Assembly: GCF_000316645.1 (NCBI RefSeq)
Contig: NC_019684.1
Coordinates: 2,199,501 to 2,263,500, forward strand
Length of the DNA stretch: 64,000 nucleotides
Direction of reading: 5' to 3'
Origin: Nostoc sp. PCC 7524
GTDB taxonomy: Bacteria > Cyanobacteriota > Cyanobacteriia > Cyanobacteriales > Nostocaceae
Shown here: piece by piece, positions 39,539 through 47,288 of the stretch
Layout of the letters: each line of letters begins with the position of its first letter
Position numbering within the stretch: position 1 is the stretch's first letter
The notes under the pieces: generated by a model
Seen by the model: the letters and a program-made list of their open reading frames with translations, nothing else
What the model was told of the DNA's origin: nothing
Databases searched by the model: none
Translations under genes and position numbers: made by a program

Positions 39539-40135
39539 TTAGTTTTGATGTACTTTTTCTAGTAACCACATTGAAGCTACAGCACCGATGAAGTGGGCTG
39601 CAATGCCATTGACGTTTGCTACCATGACGAAGACATCTAAGGCGCGGATGATTTTGTTGGGATCTGTGATGGCTACCCCTGGTGGTTGGGATATGGATTT
39701 GGCGATGAATACTGCTAGGGTGGCACCAGAACCTAGGAGAGTTAGTAGAATTCCTACTAAACCTACTAGAATACCTAGTCTAATTGCTCTAGTTGTATCT
39801 GCTTTGCTAGGATGCAGAGATGGGTTAGGATTATCTAAACTTCTGCCGATGCGGGTATAACGAAAATCCCAATATACGCTGAATAGTAGTGCGATTACAC
39901 CAGCGATCGCCCAGAATATCCCCAATCCCAAACCTGTATTTGGTTGATCAGCAAAGTCACGCCCAGTAGCAGCAAATAACAAGGCTAATCCAGAAACTAC
40001 AACCAGGGTTAATTGTACCCAGAAGGTAATCCAACCTGTGAGGCGAATGGTGTTAGCAATTCCATGCAACTTGGGCGAAGTGTGTACCAGCGATCGCGTT
40101 TGTGTTTCTGATTCGGCTTGCATATTCTTGTTCAT
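39539..40135 (-). CDS. DUF3611 family membrane protein
   Basis: A 198-aa protein with four hydrophobic spans (about residues 32-55, 72-95, 125-150, 168-190 by eye) and a short polar N-terminus ending SPKLHGIANTIRLTGWITFWVQL. The pattern, including FRYTRIGRSLDNP and the QPPG...DPNKIIRALDVFVMVANVNGIAAHFIGAVAS end, is that of the cyanobacterial/plastid DUF3611 family, whose function is unknown. The last span keeps GIAAHFIGAVASMWLL. It runs convergent to murD. Confidence 0.85.
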   Translation of the reverse strand: MNKNMQAESETQTRSLVHTSPKLHGIANTIRLTGWITFWVQLTLVVVSGLALLFAATGRDFADQPNTGLGLGIFWAIAGVIALLFSVYWDFRYTRIGRSLDNPNPSLHPSKADTTRAIRLGILVGLVGILLTLLGSGATLAVFIAKSISQPPGVAITDPNKIIRALDVFVMVANVNGIAAHFIGAVASMWLLEKVHQN

Positions 40136-40233
40136 CTAAATTAATCTTAGTCCCCTAACCACCAAGATATGATTAATCCTCAGCCTCTACCCCCACCTAC
40201 AGACATAACACAAACTCATTCATGGCATGGATT

Positions 40234-40312
40234 TTACTATTGCCTATTGCCTATTCCCTATTGCCTATTGCCTATTCCCTATTGCCTATTGCCTATTCCC
40301 TATTGCCTTCTG
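40234..40312. repeat. Heptamer array (CCTATTG)n upstream of tspO
   Basis: About eleven copies of CCTATTG/CCTATTC. When read in frame with the following gene it produces a false N-terminal extension of repeated LLPIAYS. Real translation starts after it at 40357. Confidence 0.9.
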
Positions 40313-40356
40313 CCATAATCTTAGCCATAGGTAGCGATCGCAAGGAATTAGGGGTC

Positions 40357-40830
40357 ATGATTCAGTCTTGGATGGTAATTGGGGGGGTGGCTATTTTAGT
40401 AGCTTTGGCTGCTAACATCATGACACCTAGCGATCGCCAGTGGTTTAGACGCTTGCGAAGGCCAAGATGGCTAACTTTTGAGGCAGCAATTCCCTTAATT
40501 TGGATTACTATCTTTATCTGCGGTGCTTGGTCAGCTTATATTGTTTGGGAAACTGCCCCAGATACCAATAAAACCTGGTTACTCATGGGTTTATATCTGT
40601 TATTGGAAGTTGTGACGATCGCATATACACCTGTGATGTTTCGGCTGCGTAGTCTTCAGGTGGGGACACTTCTTGGTGGTACAGGTTTGACTATTTGTAT
40701 TATTTTGGCGATCGTCGTCTTAACTGTTTCTGGTTGGGCAACACTATTATTAGTTCCTTATTTACTCTGGAGTCCCATCGGTACATACACCACTTGGCAA
40801 ATGATTCAGCTCAATCCTCAAGATGCTTAA
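40357..40830 (+). CDS. TspO/MBR family translocator-like protein (intact copy)
   Basis: A 157-aa five-span membrane protein of the TspO/peripheral benzodiazepine receptor family, whose members bind tetrapyrroles or sterols and are involved in stress control. Typical features are the segment RRPRWLTFEAAIPLIWITIF, a second span with W residues, KTWLLMGLYLLLEVVTIAYTPVMF and the C-terminal LLLVPYLLWSPIGTYTTWQM. ATG 40357 is chosen because the upstream frame is heptamer repeat. A tandem paralogue follows at 40919 but is split by mobile DNA; its reconstructed length is also 157 aa. Confidence 0.88.
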   Translation: MIQSWMVIGGVAILVALAANIMTPSDRQWFRRLRRPRWLTFEAAIPLIWITIFICGAWSAYIVWETAPDTNKTWLLMGLYLLLEVVTIAYTPVMFRLRSLQVGTLLGGTGLTICIILAIVVLTVSGWATLLLVPYLLWSPIGTYTTWQMIQLNPQDA

Positions 40831-40918
40831 GGTTCTTCCCTGCGACTGATTTAACCAATATTCTCGATTGTCAAACTGGCAGTGTGAATTGAGAAAATAT
40901 AAGGTCTAGGGACAAGAT

Positions 40919-41020
40919 ATGATTCCGTCTTGGATGGTAATCGGGGCTATGACTTTTTTAGTCGCAATTGGTAGTTTCTTCATCACACCCCGTGATGTGA
41001 AATGGTTTGCCCAATTGAGT
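40919..41020 (+). pseudogene. 5' fragment of second TspO gene, interrupted by mobile DNA
   Basis: Thirty-four codons MIPSWMVIGAMTFLVAIGSF...WFAQLS align with the first 34 residues of the intact TspO next door (MIQSWMVIGGVAILVALAAN...). The frame then enters the inserted element at 41021. The last five bases TGAGT are repeated at 43827-43831, where the gene resumes. Fragment and remainder together give 157 codons without a stop. Confidence 0.92.
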
Positions 41021-41604
41021 TGTGATTTGAACGATAATTTAGCCAAACGGTCACGAAATACTTCACTCTGTACTAGGACAACATATAGTTCAAAGCTATA
41101 AATGGAGTTCAAAAAACTCGAAACTTAATTACAGCAAGGAACATGGTCAAATAGTTCATTTGTACCGTACCGTGATGAGAGAGAAATAAAAATTCAAATT
41201 TCAGGCGATCGCTTTATCACTCAATTTTTGGCGAAACATATTTTTGAACCATATTGTGGACATTTTGAATTATATTTTGACCGAAAGTTTAAAATTTTCG
41301 ACTAAATTAGTGTGTCTTGATCGGCATTTTTTACCAAGCCTAAAAATAAAACTTTTGGTCGTATTATGGTTCACATTTAAAACACGCGGACATAATTTGA
41401 TTCATAAAGCTAAGTTATTGATTGGCTCAAAAGCTTGAAATTACGTTAACTTTTGGTCACGTTATTGGTTCTTGGCAACTTTTGGTGATCTTGGTTGGGG
41501 GAAGGCAGAGGGCAGAAGGCAGAAGGCAGAAGTTAGAAAGATATAATTGAGATACGTCAAACTTCACTCCATCAAACATTTGAGGGATAAGCCTCAGCTT
41601 GGTT

Positions 41605-43311
41605 ATGTCAGTGCTAAGTTATCTATTACCAGATTCAGCAAACCTGAAACTTGAAAATTGCATTCTTGACGAGATAAAAACTCAGATAAAGTTGATTGTT
41701 TCTGCTATCAATAGAGTAGTTAATTGTCCAGTTTGTAACCAACCAACTCATAAAATTCATAGTCGCTATGAGCGAAAGTTAGCAGATTTACCCTGGGCTG
41801 ATTACAGCATTACTTTACAGTTAAGGGTGCGGAAGTTTTTTTGCCTTAATAAATTGTGTAAACGGCGCATTTTTGCAGAAAGGCTGACCAATGTTACCGC
41901 ACCTTGGGCGAGAAGAACTCTACGTTTAGCTCAAAGACTGAGTGCGATTGGTTTAGCTAATGGTGGTGCAGCAGGGGTAAGACTCTCACAGGACTTGGGG
42001 ATAAAAGTTTCTCGCAACACGCTATTAAATTTAGTCCGCTCAATTCCACTACCACCCATCGTAACGCCACATACTCTTGGGGTAGACGACTTTTGTTTTC
42101 GTAAATGTAAAACTTACGGCACAGCACTAATTGATCTCGAACGCAGACGACCAATTGCTCTACTCAAAGATGCAAAGGCTGAAACTTTGGCAGAATGGTT
42201 AAAAGCTCACCCTGGTGTCAAAGTCGTCTCACGAGATCGGTCAAAAACTTATGAAAGTGGTATTCGCCAAGGTGCGCCAGAAGCCATTCAAGTTGCAGAC
42301 CGCTTTCATCTATTGCAGAACTTATCTCAAACGCTTTATCAAGTCTTTGGTAATCACGCCAAAACACTAAAAGAAGTGGAAAAACAAGTCTTTAATACTG
42401 ATACTAAAGTGCATTTAGAGGTGGAAACAGCAAACAACCTTTCCATGATTGCTGAGACTAATAAGAGTCCAGTTGTGCCAAGGTTTCCCCAAAACACATC
42501 TTTAAAAAGAAAAGTTCAATCCGCCAAAGCACGGGATAGACGCAGAGAAATCCATGAGCAAGTTTGGAGACTGCGGTCTATTGGCTTATCAGGGCTAGCA
42601 ATCGCTCAAGAGCTGGGAGTTTCTAAAACTACCGTATTCAATTACTTGCGTAGCTCAACTTTTACCGAACGTCGTGAACGTAGCGACCACGGTCTGAGTC
42701 TTCTCAACCCTTATCATGATTACCTCCTCAGTCGCTGGAATAGCGGGAACCACAACACCCAAGAACTGTTTGAAGAAATTCGCACCTGCGGCTATACCGG
42801 TAGTTATGCCACGGTCGCTCGCTTCACTCGTTATCTCAAGACCTTGCCCGGATTTGAGCCAGCAAAAGGTTCAAGAAAAAACGCTTCCCCCAGGGTTAGC
42901 TCTTGCGCCCATCGTCCTCTCACCCCCAGTCGCGTCACAGCTTTAGTCTTGCGACGACCAGAATTAATACAGCCTAATGAGCGTGAAGTCATCGCTCAAC
43001 TACAAAAAGCCCATTCGGATTTGAAGTCAGCTATTGAACTAGCACAACAGTTTGCATCTCTTGTGCGTCAACGCCTGCCTGAGCAGCTCGATGCTTGGTT
43101 AAACAAAGCTAAAAACAGCTTGGTTTCTTTGTTGCGCTCCTTTGCTGTTAGTTTAGAGTCTGACTACGATGCTGTGAAAGCAGGTGTAACTATGTCAGTT
43201 AGTAATGGCCCAGTTGAAGGGCATATTAATCGACTGAAAATGTTAAAACGGCAGATGTATGGTCGCGCCAAGATAGACTTACTAGAACGACGATTTCTGT
43301 TGGCTATTTGA
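41605..43311 (+). CDS. ISL3 family transposase
   Basis: A DDE transposase of 568 aa. The N-terminal zinc ribbon has CPVC (about residue 48) and the later CLNKLCKRRIF; then a helix-turn-helix; the catalytic core shows the first Asp in LGVDDFCFRK, the second in AIQVADRFHLLQNL, and the Glu in SNGPVEGHINRLKMLKRQMYGRA near the end. A second HTH-like insert (LGVSKTTVFNYLR) is present, as in ISL3 members. The C-terminus LLERRFLLAI followed by TGA is complete. A TTG at 41599 could add two residues; ATG 41605 is preferred. The reading frame is intact, so the element may still be active. Confidence 0.95.
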   Translation: MSVLSYLLPDSANLKLENCILDEIKTQIKLIVSAINRVVNCPVCNQPTHKIHSRYERKLADLPWADYSITLQLRVRKFFCLNKLCKRRIFAERLTNVTAPWARRTLRLAQRLSAIGLANGGAAGVRLSQDLGIKVSRNTLLNLVRSIPLPPIVTPHTLGVDDFCFRKCKTYGTALIDLERRRPIALLKDAKAETLAEWLKAHPGVKVVSRDRSKTYESGIRQGAPEAIQVADRFHLLQNLSQTLYQVFGNHAKTLKEVEKQVFNTDTKVHLEVETANNLSMIAETNKSPVVPRFPQNTSLKRKVQSAKARDRRREIHEQVWRLRSIGLSGLAIAQELGVSKTTVFNYLRSSTFTERRERSDHGLSLLNPYHDYLLSRWNSGNHNTQELFEEIRTCGYTGSYATVARFTRYLKTLPGFEPAKGSRKNASPRVSSCAHRPLTPSRVTALVLRRPELIQPNEREVIAQLQKAHSDLKSAIELAQQFASLVRQRLPEQLDAWLNKAKNSLVSLLRSFAVSLESDYDAVKAGVTMSVSNGPVEGHINRLKMLKRQMYGRAKIDLLERRFLLAI

Positions 43312-43343
43312 AAAGAAAATTTTGACAATTTACACTTGATTAT

Positions 43344-43694
43344 ATGAGTTATAGAAATCAGTTTATCTGGCAAAGGGCAGTTCAACTTGCTATCAATTGT
43401 TATAAATTTACCCGCCTATTTCCTCAGTCAGAATTGTACGGTTTAACTAGTCAAATACGCCGTTCATCCGTATCTGTAGCGTCTAATATAGCTGAAGGCT
43501 ATGGTAGGCGTTCCAAACCAGAATATATCCAGTTTTTACATATTGCGCTAGGTTCTTTGAGAGAACTTGATACGCAATTAATCATTGCCAAAGAAGTAGA
43601 TTTAGCTGATAAAGACCTTTTCACTCCCGTATTAAATGAAGTTGAGGAAATGCAAAGTATATTAGTTGCTACTTTAAACAAACTCAAGGGTTGA
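43344..43694 (+). CDS. Four-helix-bundle (23S rRNA intervening-sequence type) protein, IS passenger
   Basis: A 116-aa all-helical protein of the S23/TIGR02436 four-helix-bundle family. Visible are WQRAVQLAINCYKFTRLFP, LYGLTSQIRRSSVSVASNIAEG and the helix SLRELDTQLIIAKEV. Family members occur inside rRNA intervening sequences and beside diversity-generating retroelements, and bind nucleic acid. It begins 33 bp after the transposase stop and lies inside the ISL3 inverted repeats, so it is a passenger of the element. Whether it helps transposition is unknown. Confidence 0.88.
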   Translation: MSYRNQFIWQRAVQLAINCYKFTRLFPQSELYGLTSQIRRSSVSVASNIAEGYGRRSKPEYIQFLHIALGSLRELDTQLIIAKEVDLADKDLFTPVLNEVEEMQSILVATLNKLKG

Positions 43695-43825
43695 AATTAT
43701 TACTTCTACTCTTCCGACTTCTGCCTTCTGCCCTCTGCCCTCTGCCTTCCCCCGGCTAAGATCACCAAAAGTTGCCAAGAACCACGTTATGGTTCAATTT
43801 TTGGTCAAGCAAGGGGTAAAATCAC

Positions 43826-44203
43826 ATGAGTCGTCCCCGATGGCTGGTGTTTGAGCCATTTATTCCCCTAATTTGGACTGTAATATTTATCTGTGGTGCG
43901 GCTTCCGCTACTCTAGTTTGGCAACACAATCCTGGAGGTGTGATTACTTGGTTGCTAATGGGTTTATACCTCCTAGTGGAAATTATCACCGTAGCTTACA
44001 TCCCATTAATGCTGAGGTTTCACAGTCTCAAAGTTGGAGAATATATTGGCTTAAGTGGTTTCATTGCCGCAGTTTTGTTAGCAATCTTTGTACTACCGAT
44101 TTCTGGACTAGCAACTGTGTTACTGATTCCTTACCTACTTTGGAGTCCCATCGGTACATACACCACAGACGAGTTAAGACAGATGAATCCTGAAGATGCC
44201 TAA
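43826..44203 (+). pseudogene. 3' fragment of second TspO gene
   Basis: Resumes the TspO frame after the mobile element: SRPRWLVFEPFIPLIWTVIF... to LLIPYLLWSPIGTYTTDELRQMNPEDA, the family C-terminus. An ATG created at the junction (43826) gives an open frame of 125 codons, but it lacks the first membrane span. Joining 40919-41020 to 43832-44203 restores 157 aa, the same length as the intact neighbour. Confidence 0.9.
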
Positions 44204-44230
44204 TCTCATCAAAAGATGAAACAGTTCTGT

Positions 44231-44298
44231 TACTCAACTCATTACTCATTACTCATCACTCATTACTCATTACTCATTACTCATTACTCATTACTCAT
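44231..44298. repeat. Heptamer array (CATTACT)n
   Basis: About nine near-perfect copies of TCATTAC between the TspO fragment and the end of the cyclase-like gene. No gene content. Confidence 0.9.
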
Positions 44299-44310
44299 GG
44301 TGTACCTCAC

Positions 44311-46251
44311 TTACTTCAAAAGTGCTGTACATAAGGCATGATAGCAAAATGCAGTTGTCATTGTGCGGCTACTATACCAGGTAGCCTGTCTACCGCGATG
44401 CACCGTGGGGTACAGTGGTTCATCGCGCCAACTGCCATCATAGCGTTGATGCTTTAACAGTATTTGCATCCATTTTGGCTCTAGCAAGGAATGAGCCGCA
44501 GGATGGCTAAAACAGGCGAGGATGAAAAAAGCAGCCTCTTGGGGAGTAGGAGAACGTCGTAAAATTTCTGTTTGCAATCTTTGTAACAGAATGGGTATGA
44601 GTTGCTGTATTTGAATTTGCAAAGTTTTACTGATAGGTTTGGCTTCCAGTTGCGCGAGGAGTTGCAAGCAGTTCCATAGACAATAGGGTGGTTCGTAGTG
44701 GGATAATCCACTTAACCCAGATTGAGCGAGGCGTTGAGATAAATTGCTAACTGAACGCTCTATGATTTCTTCATAAGTAGCCCAATCATAAGCAATCAGC
44801 CCTAGTAAAAGATTAATTTCCACAGCTAGGCAACTGCTACCCCAAAATATAGAATTTTGGCCATACTCTACTCCTTGGGTTATCCAAACTGGGATTTCAC
44901 CAGAAGGAAGGATGTTTTGCTGCAACCAATTTAAAGGACGTTGTAATATAACCCGATGTATTTCTGGTTGCTGTGAATACTGATATAAACGTAAAGACAA
45001 CCCAATGGTATCAGTATCAGGAGGGATAGCATAACCTTCAAAGTAACAAAAGTGATGCTGTGCCAGTAGTTGAAAAATTTCATCAGCCAGAGAGGATAAG
45101 TTGTGTCCGTGAGAGCAGAGAATTTCCGCAATTAATCCCATAGGAAAAGCACGCGCTACTATCTCTGATTTTTGAGGTAATGTCAAACGTTGAATTTCCC
45201 AACTTTCCCGAAAAGTCAAATCTGATAGTAGATATTGTTCACCTGTGGCGATCGCTACTTTTAAACTATCAATGTAGGGTAGGAAATAATTGCTGGCACT
45301 AGCAGAGGTTTTACCAAGGTTTTTCAGGGAAAATAAATCGCTCAACTCATTGAAGTTAGTTTCTAAGCGATCGCAATACTGCACCCAACTTGGTAACATC
45401 AGTTTTTGGGCTAAAACTCTTGCACTAGCTAATTTCTCTAAACATTCCCGACAAATTTTGGCCACTGCACCTGTGAGTACCATTGCACCCAGTAATTTCT
45501 CCGGCAATGGTTGAGCTGATAGGGGAATGTTAGCCGCCTGCATCACGCGCACAATGGGATAGGTATAGCAACCCCGCATGATATCCCGCCGAATAGCTAA
45601 AATGTCCCGGTGCATCTGGTGAATGTAGTGTAGATAGTCCAGCAGTTGCAGCAAACTGGGGATTTTTGGAGTTTGGTGAATAGCGATCGCCGCCGCAATT
45701 ACTGGTATCTTAGCTGGAGATAATTGGGCAGCATACTGTTGTAATAATTCTGGTGAAAAATCAACAGGTGCTTGCTGATGTTGCTGGATGACTTTTACTG
45801 CCGTCTGATAATCAGCCCATAATAATCGGTAATCAGACCAGAAAGAATTATCCTCAGCTAGAATTTGGCTGAAATGAAATACTGCTTGCTGTTGCAGAGC
45901 ATCTAGCAGAGGCATATCTGCATTCTCAAACAAACTGGCTGGATCTGAAATCTGTTCTTGGAGATAAACAGCCGCAAAGATGTAGAATGATGCAGGCAAT
46001 AAATGTTTTTCTAAGCCAACAGAACTCTTTTGAGTAATAGCTGACCAATCTTGCAACAAGCAAATCGGCAATGACAGCCAAGGATAATCACCATCACGGT
46101 TGAGGATATCTCGTAAATGACCTGTATCACCATACTGCACAGTCAAGCAGTTTTTTAAAATCATGGCTCGCTGCCCTAGTTTAGGCGGTAAATCTAGTAA
46201 AAATTCCTCTACAGTGACCCAAGCTTGCCTATTGGTCGTATATTCTATCAT
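44311..46251 (-). CDS. Two-part isoprenoid-synthase/cyclase-like protein (646 aa)
   Basis: The N-terminal half (about 80-300) has the helical pattern of class I isoprenoid synthases, with HQMHRDILAIRRDIMRGCYTYPIV (216-235) in place of the second Asp-rich motif of polyprenyl synthases. The aspartate pattern is degenerate. The C-terminal end has HQRYDGSWRDEPLYPTVHRG...TMTTAFCYHAL (about 598-646), like the QxxDGSW repeats of prenyltransferase and squalene-cyclase barrels. No signal peptide. The frame is open to 46341, but that extension overlaps the peptide gene and reads repeat DNA; GAGG lies 9 bases before ATG 46251. It is the last gene of the peptide cluster. I infer a terpenoid-type enzyme or carrier-binding relative; low certainty. 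Confidence 0.7.
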   Translation of the reverse strand: MIEYTTNRQAWVTVEEFLLDLPPKLGQRAMILKNCLTVQYGDTGHLRDILNRDGDYPWLSLPICLLQDWSAITQKSSVGLEKHLLPASFYIFAAVYLQEQISDPASLFENADMPLLDALQQQAVFHFSQILAEDNSFWSDYRLLWADYQTAVKVIQQHQQAPVDFSPELLQQYAAQLSPAKIPVIAAAIAIHQTPKIPSLLQLLDYLHYIHQMHRDILAIRRDIMRGCYTYPIVRVMQAANIPLSAQPLPEKLLGAMVLTGAVAKICRECLEKLASARVLAQKLMLPSWVQYCDRLETNFNELSDLFSLKNLGKTSASASNYFLPYIDSLKVAIATGEQYLLSDLTFRESWEIQRLTLPQKSEIVARAFPMGLIAEILCSHGHNLSSLADEIFQLLAQHHFCYFEGYAIPPDTDTIGLSLRLYQYSQQPEIHRVILQRPLNWLQQNILPSGEIPVWITQGVEYGQNSIFWGSSCLAVEINLLLGLIAYDWATYEEIIERSVSNLSQRLAQSGLSGLSHYEPPYCLWNCLQLLAQLEAKPISKTLQIQIQQLIPILLQRLQTEILRRSPTPQEAAFFILACFSHPAAHSLLEPKWMQILLKHQRYDGSWRDEPLYPTVHRGRQATWYSSRTMTTAFCYHALCTALLK

Positions 46252-46318
46252 CCACAACATCCTCAGCGCAGCCAATTTGAATCCAAAAGCCAAAATCTCA
46301 AATCCAAAATTGTTTGGC

Positions 46319-46516
46319 TCAAGCAGCTTTATCTTCACCAAAAGCGGCTGCTAATTGCTGTATTGCCTGTAAATCTACACCTTGCAGTGCCTCTACAATT
46401 TCTGGTGTTGGCTCTAAACCTGCTTCTTGTAAAGCAGCTTCAGGATTTTCCACTAGCCTTTGAGCAAAACTTTCATCAGACATAACGCGACCAATAATTG
46501 CTGACAAATCAAACAT
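46319..46516 (-). CDS. Nif11/NHLP-like precursor or scaffold peptide (65 aa)
   Basis: The peptide starts MFDLSAIIGRVMSDESFAQR and ends AAAFGEDKAA. The block DESFAQRLVENPEAALQEAGLEP is a typical leader-like helix of the Nif11/NHLP (nitrile-hydratase-related) leader families, which direct RiPP modifying enzymes. A strong AGGAG lies 10 bases ahead of the ATG. Unusually, the only Ser/Thr are at positions 5, 13, 16 and 37, all before the C-terminal third, and there is no Cys. That argues against a lanthipeptide core and for a scaffold to which residues are added at the C-terminus. It is followed by the cyclase-like gene on the same strand. Confidence 0.82.
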   Translation of the reverse strand: MFDLSAIIGRVMSDESFAQRLVENPEAALQEAGLEPTPEIVEALQGVDLQAIQQLAAAFGEDKAA

Positions 46517-46550
46517 GATTTTTTCTCCTGCAAGTGAATAATGATTACTA

Positions 46551-46681
46551 ATACCAATTTCATGTGAAGTTGCACATATCTAGATCCTCCTTAAAAAAGG
46601 GGACTTTGATTCTAGTTCCCCCTTTTTTCAAGGGGGGTTAGGGGGGATCGAATAATATGCAGCTTCATAAAGAATTGGTAT
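46551..46681. mobile_element. Miniature inverted-repeat element (ATACCAATT family, second copy)
   Basis: The left end ATACCAATTTCATGTGAAG and the inverted right end ATACCAATTCTTTATGAAG form imperfect inverted ends; the interior has CCCCCTTTTTT-rich inverted repeats. The ends are related to those at 2390-2492. It separates the peptide gene from the upstream small fragment and may have split a once continuous operon. Confidence 0.7.
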
Positions 46682-46695
46682 AAAACTTGAATTAC

Positions 46696-46893
46696 TTAAA
46701 TATCTACCAATTCACAAAAGTTTTGTAACATATTCAAATATAGAGTTTCAGGAGAAAACACATTTCTGATAATCATGCCATCAATGCGTTTTTCGTAGAT
46801 ATCCTCAATCGCAGATGAATATTTTTGGACATTAGCAGCAGGTATATCTAGAAACTGGAAGAGAGATTTTTCAGGAGTATGTAGTTTAACCAT
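46696..46893 (-). pseudogene. Probable gene fragment, possibly the N-terminus of an Fe(II) oxygenase-like protein
   Basis: The 65 codons MVKLHTPEKSLFQFLDIPAA...RIDGMIIRNVFSPETLYLNM look like the beginning of a larger protein: the DGMIIRNVFSPE segment resembles the start of phytanoyl-CoA/2OG-Fe(II) dioxygenase-like folds. The frame ends at a TAA right next to a miniature element. No good ribosome site is seen. I infer a truncated gene; the family name is a guess. Confidence 0.35.
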
Positions 46894-47003
46894 ACATAGT
46901 GATGATTATTATCATTGCTGTAGTATGTATCTGCTATTTTGTAAGTTTTTATGCGAATTAGATGAGAAAGTTTTATCAAGAAAGGCAATAGCATTTTTCT
47001 TGG

Positions 47004-47051
47004 AGTCCTCTTGAGAGGACTTACGCTATAAGACTCGGAATTAATTCCGAG
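47004..47051. repeat. Two adjacent perfect palindromes
   Basis: AGTCCTCT-TG-AGAGGACT at 47004-47021 and CTCGGAATTAATTCCGAG at 47034-47051. Both are perfect. They lie between the LanB-like gene and the peptide gene and may shape an RNA hairpin between them or be part of dispersed palindromic repeats. Confidence 0.7.
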
Positions 47052-47071
47052 GCGGGACAATTTACGTCAAA

Positions 47072-47275
47072 GCGGAAGCTCTTGCAGACTGCGCGTAACA
47101 CGGAAACGTCAAGGCGGAAGCTCTTGCAGCCTGCGCGTAACACGGAAACGTCAAGGCGGAAGCTCTTGCAGACTGCGCGTAACACGGAAACGTCAAGGCG
47201 GAAGCTCTTGCAGACTGCGCGTAACACGGAAATGTCAAGGCGGAAGCTCTTGCAGGGAAGGCGGAAGCTGTTGCG
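47072..47275. repeat. 42-bp minisatellite, four full copies plus a partial
   Basis: Units start with GCGGAAGCTC at 47072, 47114, 47156, 47198 and 47240, a period of exactly 42 bp (six heptamers, 14 codons). Copies differ at one or two bases. A shortened GCGGAAGCTG unit ends the array just before the LanB-like stop. There are no spacers, so it is not a CRISPR. Both strands are open in frame because 42 is a multiple of three; no evidence of translation. Confidence 0.9.
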
Positions 47276-47288
47276 CTGAAATACTTAA

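Larger units (their letters stand above)
41467..43783 (+). mobile_element. ISL3-family insertion sequence with passenger gene
   Basis: The ends are GGTTCTTGGCAAC... inverted at the right as ...GTTGCCAAGAACC, perfect over 26 bp and then continuing with partly matching GGAAGGCAGAGGGCAG heptamer-like sequence on both sides. The flanking octamers ACGTTATT and ACGTTATG agree at seven of eight positions, matching the 8-bp target duplication usual for ISL3. It carries the transposase and a four-helix-bundle gene. It lies inside the outer element, so it entered second. Confidence 0.85.
41021..43826. mobile_element. Outer mobile element in TspO gene (5-bp TSD TGAGT, ends TGTGATTT...AAATCACA)
   Basis: The insert in the TspO gene begins TGTGATTTGAACG and ends AAAATCACA; the 8-bp inverted ends TGTGATTT are perfect. 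It is flanked by TGAGT on both sides. The ISL3 element inside accounts for 41467-43783; without it the outer element is about 480 bp and has no transposase of its own. Its interior repeats GACCAAAA-type motifs several times (near 41340, 41450 and 43800). Ends of the form TGT...ACA with a 5-bp duplication and reiterated internal sites are typical of Mu/Tn5053/Tn7-class DDE transposases. I therefore infer a non-autonomous relative of such elements. Confidence 0.75.

Noticed and set aside
47072..47275. CRISPR-like array
   Set aside because: Units are contiguous 42-bp repeats with no unique spacers and no cas genes nearby.
47082..47279. Open frames on both strands through the 42-bp repeat
   Set aside because: They are open only because 42 is a multiple of three; no ribosome site and no similarity to a protein family.
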